Positions 8,698 through 17,108 of a stretch of 39,952 nt of DNA are shown here, piece by piece. How positions within the stretch are numbered: the first letter of the stretch is position 1; every line of letters starts with the position of its first letter. A program made the translations under genes and the position numbers. Origin of the DNA: Methylacidiphilum sp. (GTDB lineage: Bacteria > Verrucomicrobiota > Verrucomicrobiia > CAIQCK01); the NCBI GenBank assembly GCA_020718125.1, contig DYDC01000002.1, positions 1-39,952 on the forward strand. The letters run 5' to 3'. The notes beneath the pieces were generated by a model. The model was not told the origin of the DNA. It did no database searches and worked only from the letters and a program-made list of their open reading frames with translations.

Positions 8698-9461
8698 GAT
8701 TCCAGTGATGGCAGGAAAGCGTCGGCACGGCGGACCTTCACGTCATACACCGAGGCCAGCAGGCGTTCATCAAGCACGTCGGCCGACATCCCGTCATGCA
8801 CGATCCGGCCGGCTTTGAGCAGCACCACCCGCTTGCAGCTCAACGCGGCGAGGTTCAGGTCGTGGACGGCGGCGACAACGGTCGTGCCGCGTTCCTGGTT
8901 GAGATGGCGCAGGAGGCGCATGATCTGGGCCTGGTATTTGATGTCGAGCATCGCCGTCGGCTCGTCCAGCAGCAGAACCTCCGGCGTCTGGGCCAGCGCG
9001 GAAGCAATCATGGCCCGCTGCCGCTCGCCGCCGCTGATCTCGTTGAAGGTGCGGTCGCGGAACTGAAGCGTGTCGGTCCGCAACATCGCCTCGCGCGCAA
9101 TCTCGATGTCCCGCGCCGTCTCGAACTCGAACGGGCCGAGGAATGGGTGCCGGCCCATCAGCACCCGTTCAGCGACCGTGAACCCGAACGTCTCTGGCGC
9201 TTCTTGCGGCACGACCGCGATGGCGCGGGCGATGGCGCGCTGCGGCAGTGTGCGCAAGTCGTGGCCGTTGAGGTGCACTTCGCCGCTGCGGGGATGCAGG
9301 TAAGCGTAGAGCAGCCTCAACAGCGTGGACTTGCCGGAGCCGTTCGGGCCGAGCAGGCCCACGAACTCGCCCGGCTGGATCGCGAGGTTGACGCCGCGGA
9401 TCACTTCGCGCTCATCGTAGGCAAAGGATAGACCGCGTGTTTCAAGGATCGGGGCGCTCAT
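8694..9461 (-). CDS. btuD: Cobalamin ABC transporter ATPase (BtuD type)
   Basis: A 255-residue ATPase that powers the BtuC permease. Walker A is GPNGSGKS (residues 38-45), the Q-loop lies in VVPQEAP, the ABC signature is SGGERQ (143-148), Walker B is VLLLDEPTAM and the switch histidine is in AAVHDLN. It belongs to the FecE/BtuD branch, which pairs with FecCD-type permeases. It overlaps btuF upstream and btuC downstream by 4 bases each, so the three are translationally coupled and should be made together. Confidence 0.92.
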   Translation of the reverse strand: MSAPILETRGLSFAYDEREVIRGVNLAIQPGEFVGLLGPNGSGKSTLLRLLYAYLHPRSGEVHLNGHDLRTLPQRAIARAIAVVPQEAPETFGFTVAERVLMGRHPFLGPFEFETARDIEIAREAMLRTDTLQFRDRTFNEISGGERQRAMIASALAQTPEVLLLDEPTAMLDIKYQAQIMRLLRHLNQERGTTVVAAVHDLNLAALSCKRVVLLKAGRIVHDGMSADVLDERLLASVYDVKVRRADAFLPSLES

Positions 9462-10309
9462 TGAAGGAGTTTGGCCAGGCCACGGACGGTGTCGCCGATG
9501 CGCGGGCCGGGAATCAGCGCGTGGTCGGAGAGCAGCACGCCCACGTGCCCTGCGGCGACAGCGGGCAGGCTGGAGAACCTGGCCCAGTCTTGTTTGCGGC
9601 GCGCGATGGCCTCCGATGACATGTCGTTGGTCATGCCTTCGCCCATCAACTCGACGATCGCGGCGGGTTTGCGGGCAAGGACGGTCTCAAGGCTGATCTG
9701 GGGCCAGGATTGGTTGACATCGGCCAGCACGTTGGTGCCGCCGGCGATGTTGATGAGGTCGTTGAGAAACCCGCGCGCGCCGACGGTCAGCATGCCTTGG
9801 AAACCGCCCAGCGGCCGGCCGATGACCAGCAATGTCCGCTGCGGAGGCCGGCCGGATGTTTGGGCGCGGACGGCGTCGAGTTCGGCGCGGATGCGGGCCA
9901 CAGCCTCCCGGGCGGCATCAGCGCGGCCGGTGACCTCGCCGAGCTTCTTCATGGCCGCCAGAATTTCCTCCACGGTGTCGGTCTTGAGGGGCAGGGTCGG
10001 CAGACCGGTGCCGCGGCATTGTTCCTGGAGGTGGCGGCTGTAGTCGGCCGTGACGATGAGATCGGGCCGGAGCGCGAGCAGCCGCTCAAAACTGAGGTCG
10101 GCGTAGCCGCCGATCTTCTCGCAGCGCGCAGCTTCAGGCGGATAGCGGCAGAATTGCGTAACACCGACGACCTGGCCGCCCGCGCCGATGGCGAACAGCA
10201 TCTCGGTCAGCGAGGGCACGGTGGAGACGATGCGCTGCGGCGGGCCGGCGTGGGCCGCGAGCGCGCCGAGGCATAGCGCGAGCGGGATGGATCGTGCGAA
10301 AGCGATCAT
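9458..10309 (-). CDS. btuF: Periplasmic cobalamin-binding protein (BtuF type)
   Basis: A 283-residue periplasmic binding protein of the BtuF/FecB (helical-backbone) class with signal peptide MIAFARSIPLALCLGALAAHA. The two lobes are joined by a long helix (ILAAMKKLGEVTGRADAAREAVARIRAEL). RIVSTVPSLTEMLFAIGAGGQVVGVTQFCRYPPEA and DLIVTADYSRH are typical of corrinoid-binding members. It would hand over corrinoids that crossed the outer membrane to BtuCD. It starts 4 bases after the stop of cobU and overlaps btuD by 4 bases. Specificity for cobalamin rather than haem or siderophore is inferred from context. Confidence 0.88.
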   Translation of the reverse strand: MIAFARSIPLALCLGALAAHAGPPQRIVSTVPSLTEMLFAIGAGGQVVGVTQFCRYPPEAARCEKIGGYADLSFERLLALRPDLIVTADYSRHLQEQCRGTGLPTLPLKTDTVEEILAAMKKLGEVTGRADAAREAVARIRAELDAVRAQTSGRPPQRTLLVIGRPLGGFQGMLTVGARGFLNDLINIAGGTNVLADVNQSWPQISLETVLARKPAAIVELMGEGMTNDMSSEAIARRKQDWARFSSLPAVAAGHVGVLLSDHALIPGPRIGDTVRGLAKLLQ

Positions 10310-10313
10310 GGTG

Positions 10314-10862
10314 TCACGGCAACTTTCCCTTCAACACCATCGGCAGGCCTGCCGCCATGAACACAACCGTGTCGGCGATGGCGGCGATCTGCTGGTTCAG
10401 GCGGCCTTGTTCGTCGCGAAAGCGGCGGGCGAGTTCGTTCTCTGGGACGATGCCAAGGCCGACTTCGTTGGAGACGGCGATGATGTGCGCGGGCCGTTTG
10501 GCCAGCGCGTCGAGCAACGATTGGGCGCGGGCCGGCTCGAAGCGCGACGGCTGGCTGTGGTGCGGCGCGAGCAGGTTGCCCAGCCACACGGTGAGGCAGT
10601 CAATCAGCACGACATCGAACTCCAGGCCGCGCTGGACGAGCACGCGGGCCGGATCGTGGGCCTCCTCGATGGTGGTCCAGTCCGGCCCGCGCGCCATGCG
10701 GTGCTGTGCGATACGCTCCCGCATTTCGTCGTCAAGAGCTTCCGCAGTGGCGAGGAACAGCTTGCGCCGGCCGAGCCGCGCCGCGAACTGTAGCGCCAGG
10801 GTGCTCTTGCCGCTGCGGCAGCCGCCGAGGATGAGGATGCGTTGGTGCGGCGTGGTGGCCAT
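10314..10862 (-). CDS. cobU: Adenosylcobinamide kinase/guanylyltransferase
   Basis: A 182-residue bifunctional enzyme that phosphorylates adenosylcobinamide and then transfers GMP to it, a step used in both salvage and de novo synthesis. The P-loop is GGCRSGKS (residues 13-20). The rest matches CobU: FLATAEALDDEMRERIAQHRMARGPDWTTIEE, with the guanylylated His in the RIAQHR region, then VLIDCLTVWLGNLL and VSNEVGLGIVPENELARRFRD. ATG at 10862 is used because the P-loop follows it; the 59 codons upstream are the other frame of the receptor stump. Finding it beside btuFDC suggests that imported cobinamide is remodelled. Partner genes cobS and cobT are not in the window. Confidence 0.93.
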   Translation of the reverse strand: MATTPHQRILILGGCRSGKSTLALQFAARLGRRKLFLATAEALDDEMRERIAQHRMARGPDWTTIEEAHDPARVLVQRGLEFDVVLIDCLTVWLGNLLAPHHSQPSRFEPARAQSLLDALAKRPAHIIAVSNEVGLGIVPENELARRFRDEQGRLNQQIAAIADTVVFMAAGLPMVLKGKLP

Positions 10863-10864
10863 GG

Positions 10865-11401
10865 TCAGAACTTTACACCGACGCCGCCCTGCACGGCGAG
10901 TCCCGGCGCGGGATTGTAGGCCCGCCACCATGTCGGGTCGGTCCAGCCCGGATAGTGTGTGGTGGGGTAGTTCTCGTAGAGGCTGTCGAGGACGTTGTTC
11001 ACGGCAAGAAAGACGCGGGCGTGTTTGCAGGGCGTCCACGTCAGCTTGGTGTTGACGACGGTGTATTGGTTCCGACCGAAGTCGTTTCGCAGGTCATTGG
11101 TGGGGACTTGCTCGGCCGCGTGGAGGACTTCCCACGACCATGAGAGCCACTTGACCGGCATCCAAATGAGTCCGCCGCTGATCATGTGCTGGGGCACCTG
11201 CGGTATCTGGTTGCCGTCGTAGTCGCCGCCGTCAAAGCGCGAGTCTTGCAGCGTGTAGTTGAGATTCAGGTTGAGCCATTTCATCGGCGAGGAGTGCAGG
11301 CCCAACTCAATGCCGTTGCGGGTCTCATCGAAGTTTTGGTTCTGCGGCCACGGGTCGGCGAACGGGTCGAGCTGGATGTCGTCCTTCATTTGCATATTCA
11401 A
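10865..11401 (-). pseudogene. C-terminal stump of a TonB-dependent receptor
   Basis: These 178 codons encode only the end of an outer-membrane beta-barrel: alternating strands (WLNLNLNYTLQDSRF, HMISGGLIWMPVKWLSWSWEV), the near-terminal RVFLAVNNVLDSLYEN and the terminal aromatic residue (GGVGVKF) read by the BAM machinery. There is no signal peptide, TonB box or plug. The frame is closed upstream by TGA at 11402-11404; the only starts are TTG at 11401 or internal ATGs, without a ribosome-binding site. It therefore looks like the remnant of a btuB-like gene of 600-700 codons whose first part has been lost. The stump lies 2 bases before cobU, where a native btuB would be expected. It is not the missing end of the receptor at 17102-19327, which is complete and different in sequence. 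Confidence 0.85.
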
Positions 11402-11443
11402 TCACGGGGGCAGTATTCACTCTTTCAGATCATCGAAACTCAG

Positions 11444-14400
11444 CTATCGTTTCTTGAAGCCAAGCATTACCAGCCCGACTACCAGAAGGAACCCCAGGAC
11501 GAATAGCCATGGAATAGGGGCTGAAGATGCTGCGCTGCTTGGTGCGCCGGCTTCCTGCATTTCGAATCCTTCTACGGACTTGATCTCCGCCGTGACCTTA
11601 TCCGCGCCCTTTTCGTCAGGAGCGCGACTCTTTGACTCTTGGCTGTTTTGGGTAATAGACTTCGCCGGGTCTCCCGATTGTTGCTGCCGTGCCGGGGGTT
11701 GTTGGCCCTGTTCCGGTTTCTTTATGGTGTTCAAGGCCTTCATGAACCCCTGTTCGAGGGGGCGCAGGCCAGGGACGGACAGGAGCGTGCTGGCAGTGAA
11801 GCTGGTGAGCTGGGGGTTGTTGCAGGTGTGGTCGCAGCAGGCCAGCCCCTCGTTCTGGACGCTTTTGGCATACTCTTCCGCCAGGGCCTCCACTACCTTT
11901 TTATCCGGTTTCCAGTATTCCTTGCGTACCGTCTCCAGCATCCGCGCCACCACCGACTGGTAGGCCCACATATTTTTTGATTGCCGGAACAGCTCCTTGA
12001 TACCCAGGCCGTTTCTGTCCTGCACATAGGTTTCGTACATCTCCTGCCACTTGGCGGCATCCACCGCCTCCGGCACGGTGACCTGCCAGCCCCACAGATG
12101 TTCCGTCACCTTGTCCACGAAGCGCGCCCCGGCATAGCCTTCCTTCATCATCGCCTTGATCCATTCAGGATTCAGATAGCGGGAGCGCATTTCCCGGCCC
12201 ATAACCTTTTCCAAGGTCTCCTGTTTGGGCTGGGTGGGGTTGCTCATGTTGGTGACGTAAACCTCGGGGCTCTTGCCGTCCACGGCGCGGATCGCCATGG
12301 CGGTGCCTCCCAGATACTGGAAGAAATCGTCGTTATCCAGCGTTGCGAAGACATTGGAGGAGCGGCTGTGGATGGCGATCTTGCTACCGGACAGGGCGCT
12401 CTTCAGCAGGGTTTCCCCCAGCTTCTCCCGGCCATGTTCGCCGCTGTCCCCCCAGAACCCCTGGCCGTAGAGGTGGCTCATCCGCATGAAATAGACATCT
12501 GCCACCTGTTGTTCGTTGTCCCAACTGTTGGATGCGACGATCACCTTGTCCAAGTTGGGGCCATAGGCCCCGGAGGGCGTGGTGAATATGCGCACCGTGG
12601 CCAGCCGCCGGGCCTTCTCTTCCGGCATCCCTTTTTCCATCAACATCTTTTGGGTTCTTATGACATTGGTCCGCAGCAGGTTGTCCTCATCAGGCTGGTC
12701 CCGCGCCACGGTCACCGCCTGATCCAAAAGTGCCATCAGATTGGCAAACAGGTCGCGATAGAGGCTGGAGGGAACCATGGTGACGTCAATCCGTCCGCGC
12801 CCCAGCTCCTGCCGCGGGATCGCCTCGACCCCCTTGACGCGGCCCCGCTCGTCCCACTGGGGGCGCACCCCCATCAGATGCATGATCTGCGATTCCATCA
12901 CGCCTTCGTGACGGATGGTTTCAGTGGCCCAGATGTTGAAGGTCAGTTTGTCGGGGTAACTGCCGTGGCGCTTCCGGTATCCGTCAATCAACTCCTGGGC
13001 CAGTTTTGAGCCGGTGGCATAGGTGGCCGGAGAGGGCACCCTGGTGGGATCGAAAGCGTAGAAGTTCTTGCCGGTGGGAAGCGACTCCGGCGCACGGATC
13101 GGGTCGTTGCCCGGCCCGGAGGGGATATACCGTCCCGCCAGGGCCGTGACAAGGGAATCAAGCTCCCGCCGTCCGCTCTCGAGAATGGCCGCTTCAAGCG
13201 CAGCAATCCGTTTCTGCCGCTCTTCGGGTGTAAGCTTCTTCTCAATGGTCACAATCGCCTCGGCCGTGCTTCTCAGGTATGTCCCTTCCGGCGCCTTGCC
13301 GAAGGTATGCAGGCCGAACGGCGTGGTCTTTTCCCCAATATCCCTGATGTAGTCGTCCAGTTCCTCCACCTGTTCAGGAGTTGTGATGCCGGACAGCTTC
13401 AGGTCGGTCAGCAGTCCCCCCTTGCGGGCCAGCCTGTTGATCTCCTCCAGCTTGGCGCTTGCCAGTTGGGGCGATTTTTCCCGTGCGCTGTTGTGGTCGC
13501 CGATCAGCGCGGCCATCTCCTTCAACTCCCGGTTCATGCCGGCTTTGTCAAAGGGGGGCGTCATGTGGTCGATCACCACCCCCATGCCGCGGCGTTTGGC
13601 TTGGAGCCCTTCACCCACGTCATCCACGATGTAGGGGTAAATGTTGGGCAGCTCCTGAATCAGCAGCTCCGGCGGGTCTTCACGGGTAAAGCCCACCTCC
13701 TTGCCGGAGAGCCATTCATGGGTGCCGTGGGTGCCTATATGGGCCACGGCATCGGCCTTGAAGCCGCGCTTGAGCCAGAGATAGAACGCAACATACTGAT
13801 GGTGAGGGGCGATGGTGATGTCATGGTAGAGCTTCTTGACATCCTGTTCCCAGCCCCGCGACGGCTGCGGGGTGAAGAGGATGTTTCCGTATCGCACTGC
13901 GGGGATCACCAGGAACTTTTTCCCGTTCAGGTCATGCCAAGTCATGATGGAGGCGGTATCCGGCTCGCCCCAGTTTTTCACCACTGCCTTGCGGAAGCTC
14001 TCCGGCAGTTCCATGAACCAACTCTTATAGTCCGCCAGCGGGATCAGCACGGCCTGGCCGCTGTGGGCTAGCCGGTCTATCTCCGCCGGGGCCCAATTAC
14101 CGATATTGCGGCCATAGGTATGCAGATCCTCAAACAGACGGTCTTTGGCAAGGTCGGCGCTGCCGATGTCATAGCCTTCAGCCTTCAGCCTGGTGATGAT
14201 CTCATGGAGGCTTTCCGGCAGGACATTCAGATAGGCGGCGCCGATGTTCTGTTTTCCCGGCGGGTAGTTGTAGTAGATGAGGGCGACCTGTTTCGTGCTG
14301 TTCGGCTTCTGTTGCAGGGCCAGCCAGCGTGTAACCCGCGCCGTCAGCCGTTCGATCCGTTCCGGGATCGGGCGGGTCTCGACATATTCAAGGCCGGTGG

Positions 14401-15445
14401 CGCGGTCAACGGCCCGCTCCTTTGTCGCCACCACCGTCGGCTGGATGATCCCGGCCAGTTCCGGCAGGCCGATGGATGAGCTACGCTCGAAGATGTCCAG
14501 CCCGACCGGGGATTTTTCCCATTCCTCACGGGACTGGGAGCGCAGGGTAACGGCGTCAATCACCGGCACCCCCAGGCGGCTCAAGACCGGTATGGCCCGT
14601 TGGGGCGTGATCCCCACCTTGAGCGATACGCCGATCACCGCCTGCACCCTGCTGGCGCCGTTTTCATCAAAGAAATACTGCTCCACCGCCCGTTCCGAGG
14701 GGTAGCCGAAGACCGGCAGCACATTCATCTCCTGCCGCTCCAGCGCATCAATCAGGCTGTCGAGCAGGTCGGTTTCACCGTTGTCCATCATGGTCTTGTA
14801 AAAGGGGATGCCGATCCAGGGACCGGGCCGTTGGCGATAGAGACGACGGTAGTCGGCAAAGTCGGTCACGGTGCGGCGACCTTCCTTCAGGTAGATGCCG
14901 AACTGGGGGATCGCCGCCGGTTCCCGGTATGTCACCGCCAGACCGCAGTCCCGTTTCAGCAGATACAGGATCATGTTGACCGTATTCTCCAGCCCCCCCT
15001 CCTGCTGATAGCGGGCAACCGTGCGGTCATTCTGCAGTCCCAGAGCACGGTCATTCTGGCCGTACGCCCCCCCCACGGCATAGACCTTCATCCCGGCCTG
15101 CTGCATGCTAGTAATGGATGGTTTCAGCAACTCCAGCATCCGGCGATCCATGATATGGACAATGCCGAACCCTATTGCCCCGGCCGGTTGCCCTGTTTGA
15201 GCGGCGGCCTCCCGGCAGAGTCCCGCCTTGGTAACCACCTCAAAGTTGATTCGACGGACCAGTTCGGGATACTTCGTCCTGATGCTATGGACCGCCTGCA
15301 CCGCCTGGCGGGTGTTGAAATCCCCCGGCATCAGACAAACTCGCACCGGCCCTTCGGCGGCCTGGGCAGCAAACGGCAACGCCAGCGTTAGAACCATACC
15401 GGACAGGACGCGCAGCAGCCCAGTTCCAATACTATTCCGGCACAT
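11444..15445 (-). CDS. Periplasmic, membrane-anchored CobN/HmuS-like chelatase
   Basis: A 1333-residue protein of the CobN/BchH large chelatase-subunit family. The family hallmark HIGTHGTHEWLSGKEVGF lies at about residues 567-585, followed by NIYPYIVDDVGEGLQAKRRG; YFMRMSHLYGQGFWGD and NWAPAEIDR are also typical. Unlike cytoplasmic CobN it has an N-terminal signal peptide (cleavage near residue 30, FAAQA|AEG) and, after a polar linker, a C-terminal transmembrane helix (about 1308-1329, IPWLFVLGFLLVVGLVMLGF) ending in KKR. The catalytic body should therefore be in the periplasm. Its four operon neighbours match those of HmuS in Bacteroidetes haem-uptake loci, where HmuS is reported as a haem dechelatase. 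No CobS, CobT, ChlI or ChlD AAA partner is present. Its start overlaps the DUF2149 gene by 14 bases. The substrate (corrinoid, haem or another tetrapyrrole) is not visible in the sequence. Confidence 0.88.
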   Translation of the reverse strand: MCRNSIGTGLLRVLSGMVLTLALPFAAQAAEGPVRVCLMPGDFNTRQAVQAVHSIRTKYPELVRRINFEVVTKAGLCREAAAQTGQPAGAIGFGIVHIMDRRMLELLKPSITSMQQAGMKVYAVGGAYGQNDRALGLQNDRTVARYQQEGGLENTVNMILYLLKRDCGLAVTYREPAAIPQFGIYLKEGRRTVTDFADYRRLYRQRPGPWIGIPFYKTMMDNGETDLLDSLIDALERQEMNVLPVFGYPSERAVEQYFFDENGASRVQAVIGVSLKVGITPQRAIPVLSRLGVPVIDAVTLRSQSREEWEKSPVGLDIFERSSSIGLPELAGIIQPTVVATKERAVDRATGLEYVETRPIPERIERLTARVTRWLALQQKPNSTKQVALIYYNYPPGKQNIGAAYLNVLPESLHEIITRLKAEGYDIGSADLAKDRLFEDLHTYGRNIGNWAPAEIDRLAHSGQAVLIPLADYKSWFMELPESFRKAVVKNWGEPDTASIMTWHDLNGKKFLVIPAVRYGNILFTPQPSRGWEQDVKKLYHDITIAPHHQYVAFYLWLKRGFKADAVAHIGTHGTHEWLSGKEVGFTREDPPELLIQELPNIYPYIVDDVGEGLQAKRRGMGVVIDHMTPPFDKAGMNRELKEMAALIGDHNSAREKSPQLASAKLEEINRLARKGGLLTDLKLSGITTPEQVEELDDYIRDIGEKTTPFGLHTFGKAPEGTYLRSTAEAIVTIEKKLTPEERQKRIAALEAAILESGRRELDSLVTALAGRYIPSGPGNDPIRAPESLPTGKNFYAFDPTRVPSPATYATGSKLAQELIDGYRKRHGSYPDKLTFNIWATETIRHEGVMESQIMHLMGVRPQWDERGRVKGVEAIPRQELGRGRIDVTMVPSSLYRDLFANLMALLDQAVTVARDQPDEDNLLRTNVIRTQKMLMEKGMPEEKARRLATVRIFTTPSGAYGPNLDKVIVASNSWDNEQQVADVYFMRMSHLYGQGFWGDSGEHGREKLGETLLKSALSGSKIAIHSRSSNVFATLDNDDFFQYLGGTAMAIRAVDGKSPEVYVTNMSNPTQPKQETLEKVMGREMRSRYLNPEWIKAMMKEGYAGARFVDKVTEHLWGWQVTVPEAVDAAKWQEMYETYVQDRNGLGIKELFRQSKNMWAYQSVVARMLETVRKEYWKPDKKVVEALAEEYAKSVQNEGLACCDHTCNNPQLTSFTASTLLSVPGLRPLEQGFMKALNTIKKPEQGQQPPARQQQSGDPAKSITQNSQESKSRAPDEKGADKVTAEIKSVEGFEMQEAGAPSSAASSAPIPWLFVLGFLLVVGLVMLGFKKR

Positions 15446-15770
15446 AGACCACCTTCCCGTCCTTGAGCTGGTAGGCGGTGCCCAGCCGCACCCCCTCGCC
15501 GGAAAGCCGTTTGTCCGTCACCTTGCGCACCTTGATCTCCTTCCCCTTCTTGATGATCACCTCGATCTTGCCGTCGGCTGCCTGTTTGGTAATCGTCGTC
15601 TCGGATGTGGGGTCCATCAGGTCCAAAATGTTGTAGGCCATGAACAGGGCGATCATCATGCTGACGATAAAGACCACACTGGCGTCGAACAGGTTGGCCA
15701 CGCCGGAGATTGGGTCCTCCAGCGGTTCGTCGTACTTGTCAAAACGGTTGCGTCGTTTAAGGTGCCTCAT
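15432..15770 (-). CDS. DUF2149 protein, ExbD-like topology
   Basis: A 112-residue protein: a charged N terminus (MRHLKRRNRFDKYDEPLEDP), one hydrophobic helix (SVVFIVSMMIALFMAYNILDLM, about 31-52) and a small soluble domain ending in LGTAYQLKDGKVVYVPE. The match is to DUF2149. The layout of a cytoplasmic tail, single helix and periplasmic domain is that of ExbD/TolR, and it is encoded next to an ExbB/TolQ-like gene, so I infer it is the second subunit of a proton-driven motor. It overlaps the MotA/TolQ-like gene by 14 bases and the CobN-like gene by 14 bases. Equivalent genes occur in HmuSTUV loci. Function is otherwise unknown. Confidence 0.75.
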   Translation of the reverse strand: MRHLKRRNRFDKYDEPLEDPISGVANLFDASVVFIVSMMIALFMAYNILDLMDPTSETTITKQAADGKIEVIIKKGKEIKVRKVTDKRLSGEGVRLGTAYQLKDGKVVYVPE

Positions 15771-16353
15771 GGTCGCGCTCCTCTTCCGCCGGTTGGGTGG
15801 GACCGCCCAGACGCTGTCGCAGCATCAGTTCGGTCAGGTACTCCATCTCCCGCATGTCGGCCCGGACCCATTTCTCCTTTACCAGCGACATCAGGTAGGC
15901 CGCGATACTGCACGCCAAACCTACAACCACGGTGGTAAAGGCTGTCACCATGCTGCCTGCCATCTTGGGCAGATCCCCTTGAGCAAGTGATGAAAGCGAT
16001 ATGCCCATCGGGATCAGGGTGCCCATTAACCCCAAAGCCGGGCCGACCCGGATCACGAAGCGGATCATGTCCAGCGATTTTACCTGCGCCAGCTCGGTGG
16101 TTTGCAGCAGGCATTCCATGGCGATATCCAGATTGGAGTTCTCCTGCGCATCCGCCAGTGCCGCAGTCAGCACTGTCCGGTAGCGTTCAAGGGGGGTGGA
16201 TATGCCCTGCCGACGTTCCAGCCACTCACGAAGAAATCCGCCAAAGAAGATGGTGACCCATCCCACCAGCAGCACCAGTCCAGCAGCCACCGGAAACAGC
16301 AGCACTGACGAAATCAGGTAAAGAACGGTTTCAAGTCCGGCTAGCAGGTTCAT
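15757..16353 (-). CDS. MotA/TolQ/ExbB proton-channel family protein
   Basis: A 198-residue membrane protein with three helices: about 12-40 (ISSVLLFPVAAGLVLLVGWVTIFFGG), about 100-122 and about 130-158. The signature is RFVIRVGPALGLMGTLIPMGISLSSLAQGD, then MAGSMVTAFTTVVVGLACSIAAYLMSLVKEKW, where the GP-LGL-GT-IPM and AFTTT-like motifs of TolQ/ExbB are recognisable. Such proteins form the proton channel that drives TonB or Tol work across the periplasm. It lies between DUF2162 and DUF2149 genes with short overlaps (4 and 14 bases). Probably it powers either the receptor or the CobN-like protein; no TonB gene is in the window. Confidence 0.85.
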   Translation of the reverse strand: MNLLAGLETVLYLISSVLLFPVAAGLVLLVGWVTIFFGGFLREWLERRQGISTPLERYRTVLTAALADAQENSNLDIAMECLLQTTELAQVKSLDMIRFVIRVGPALGLMGTLIPMGISLSSLAQGDLPKMAGSMVTAFTTVVVGLACSIAAYLMSLVKEKWVRADMREMEYLTELMLRQRLGGPTQPAEEERDHEAP

Positions 16354-17108
16354 TTGATCTCTCCCTTGTTCCGAAAAAAGCCGATCAGCAGCGCCGCCAT
16401 CAGCAACACCAACAAAATCCCGCCTCCACGGCCGCTTCCGACTGTCGGCTGCAATTCCTTGAGAAATGAGCTGTACATGATTTTAGCCTGTTCAACCTTG
16501 GCCGGCAGAAAGAGGGAGGCGATGAAGTAGATCCCGATGGTGATCATGGCCAGCCCCAGTGAGGGGACTGAACGGCGTGGTGATCCATGTCTGGTAGCCA
16601 GCATCACCAGCAGGGTCATGATGCTGAAAGCGATGCCCAGCACCAGCCCCACGGCCCAAGGAAACAGGGGCAGGTTGTGCAGGGCGGTCCAGGTTGAAAA
16701 AGTCATGGCGGTCAGACAGACCGGGCAGGGGATCAGCAGGGCCAAGGAAGAGCCGGGGGCGGATACCGTCCCCGGTTTCATGATGGTTGCAACCCCCCAC
16801 AGAATCATGCCCAGCGCCATGACTCCATGCAGCCAAGGGCCTCCCCGCAGCAGCGGTTCAACGATCCCCAGCAGCCGGTCAGCAAGAAGGGCGATCAGTT
16901 CAAAGAGCGCCAGATAGAGGCCGAGGGTCAACAGCACCCCTTTTCGGCCAACCTGACCGTATCCCAAGCCTGAACCGACCTTGACGGCAAAGATCCCCAG
17001 GCTGAATAGGGCACCGACAGTCCAGAACATGATATTCAGGTCCTGCCATGAAATCCCCTGTGGGGGAATGGCCGACATTGGATCCAATGCTATCATACTA
17101 TTTACCAT
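16350..17108 (-). CDS. DUF2162 multi-pass membrane protein with CPVC motif
   Basis: A 252-residue inner-membrane protein with about six or seven hydrophobic segments (for example WTVGALFSLGIFAVKVGSGLGYG, GVLLTLGLYLALFELIALLADRL, GVMALGMILWGVATIM, GLAMITIGIYFIASLFL, and a last one at GILLVLLMAALLIGFF). Within the fourth it has LLIPCPVCLTAM, with cysteines at residues 128 and 131, recalling membrane thiol-transfer proteins of the CcdA/DsbD type. The family fits DUF2162, whose function is not established. The ATG at 17108 overlaps the receptor stop by 7 bases; ATG at 17096 is an alternative start. It could export or reduce the product of the chelatase reaction, but that is speculation. Confidence 0.75.
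   Translation of the reverse strand: MVNSMIALDPMSAIPPQGISWQDLNIMFWTVGALFSLGIFAVKVGSGLGYGQVGRKGVLLTLGLYLALFELIALLADRLLGIVEPLLRGGPWLHGVMALGMILWGVATIMKPGTVSAPGSSLALLIPCPVCLTAMTFSTWTALHNLPLFPWAVGLVLGIAFSIMTLLVMLATRHGSPRRSVPSLGLAMITIGIYFIASLFLPAKVEQAKIMYSSFLKELQPTVGSGRGGGILLVLLMAALLIGFFRNKGEIK

Noticed and set aside
6748..9066. Plus-strand open frame of 772 codons across hldE2, pduO, btuC and btuD.
   Set aside because: It crosses four well-supported minus-strand genes and is His/Arg/Gln-rich, the usual look of an antisense frame in this composition.
10865..11401. The receptor stump as the displaced 3' end of the receptor at 17102-19327.
   Set aside because: That receptor already has its own full barrel and terminal aromatic residue, and the two C-terminal sequences differ.
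11444..15445. Calling the CobN-like gene aerobic cobaltochelatase CobN.
   Set aside because: It has a signal peptide and C-terminal anchor, no CobS/CobT partner, and sits with HmuSTUV-type genes, while the ring genes are of the early-cobalt type.
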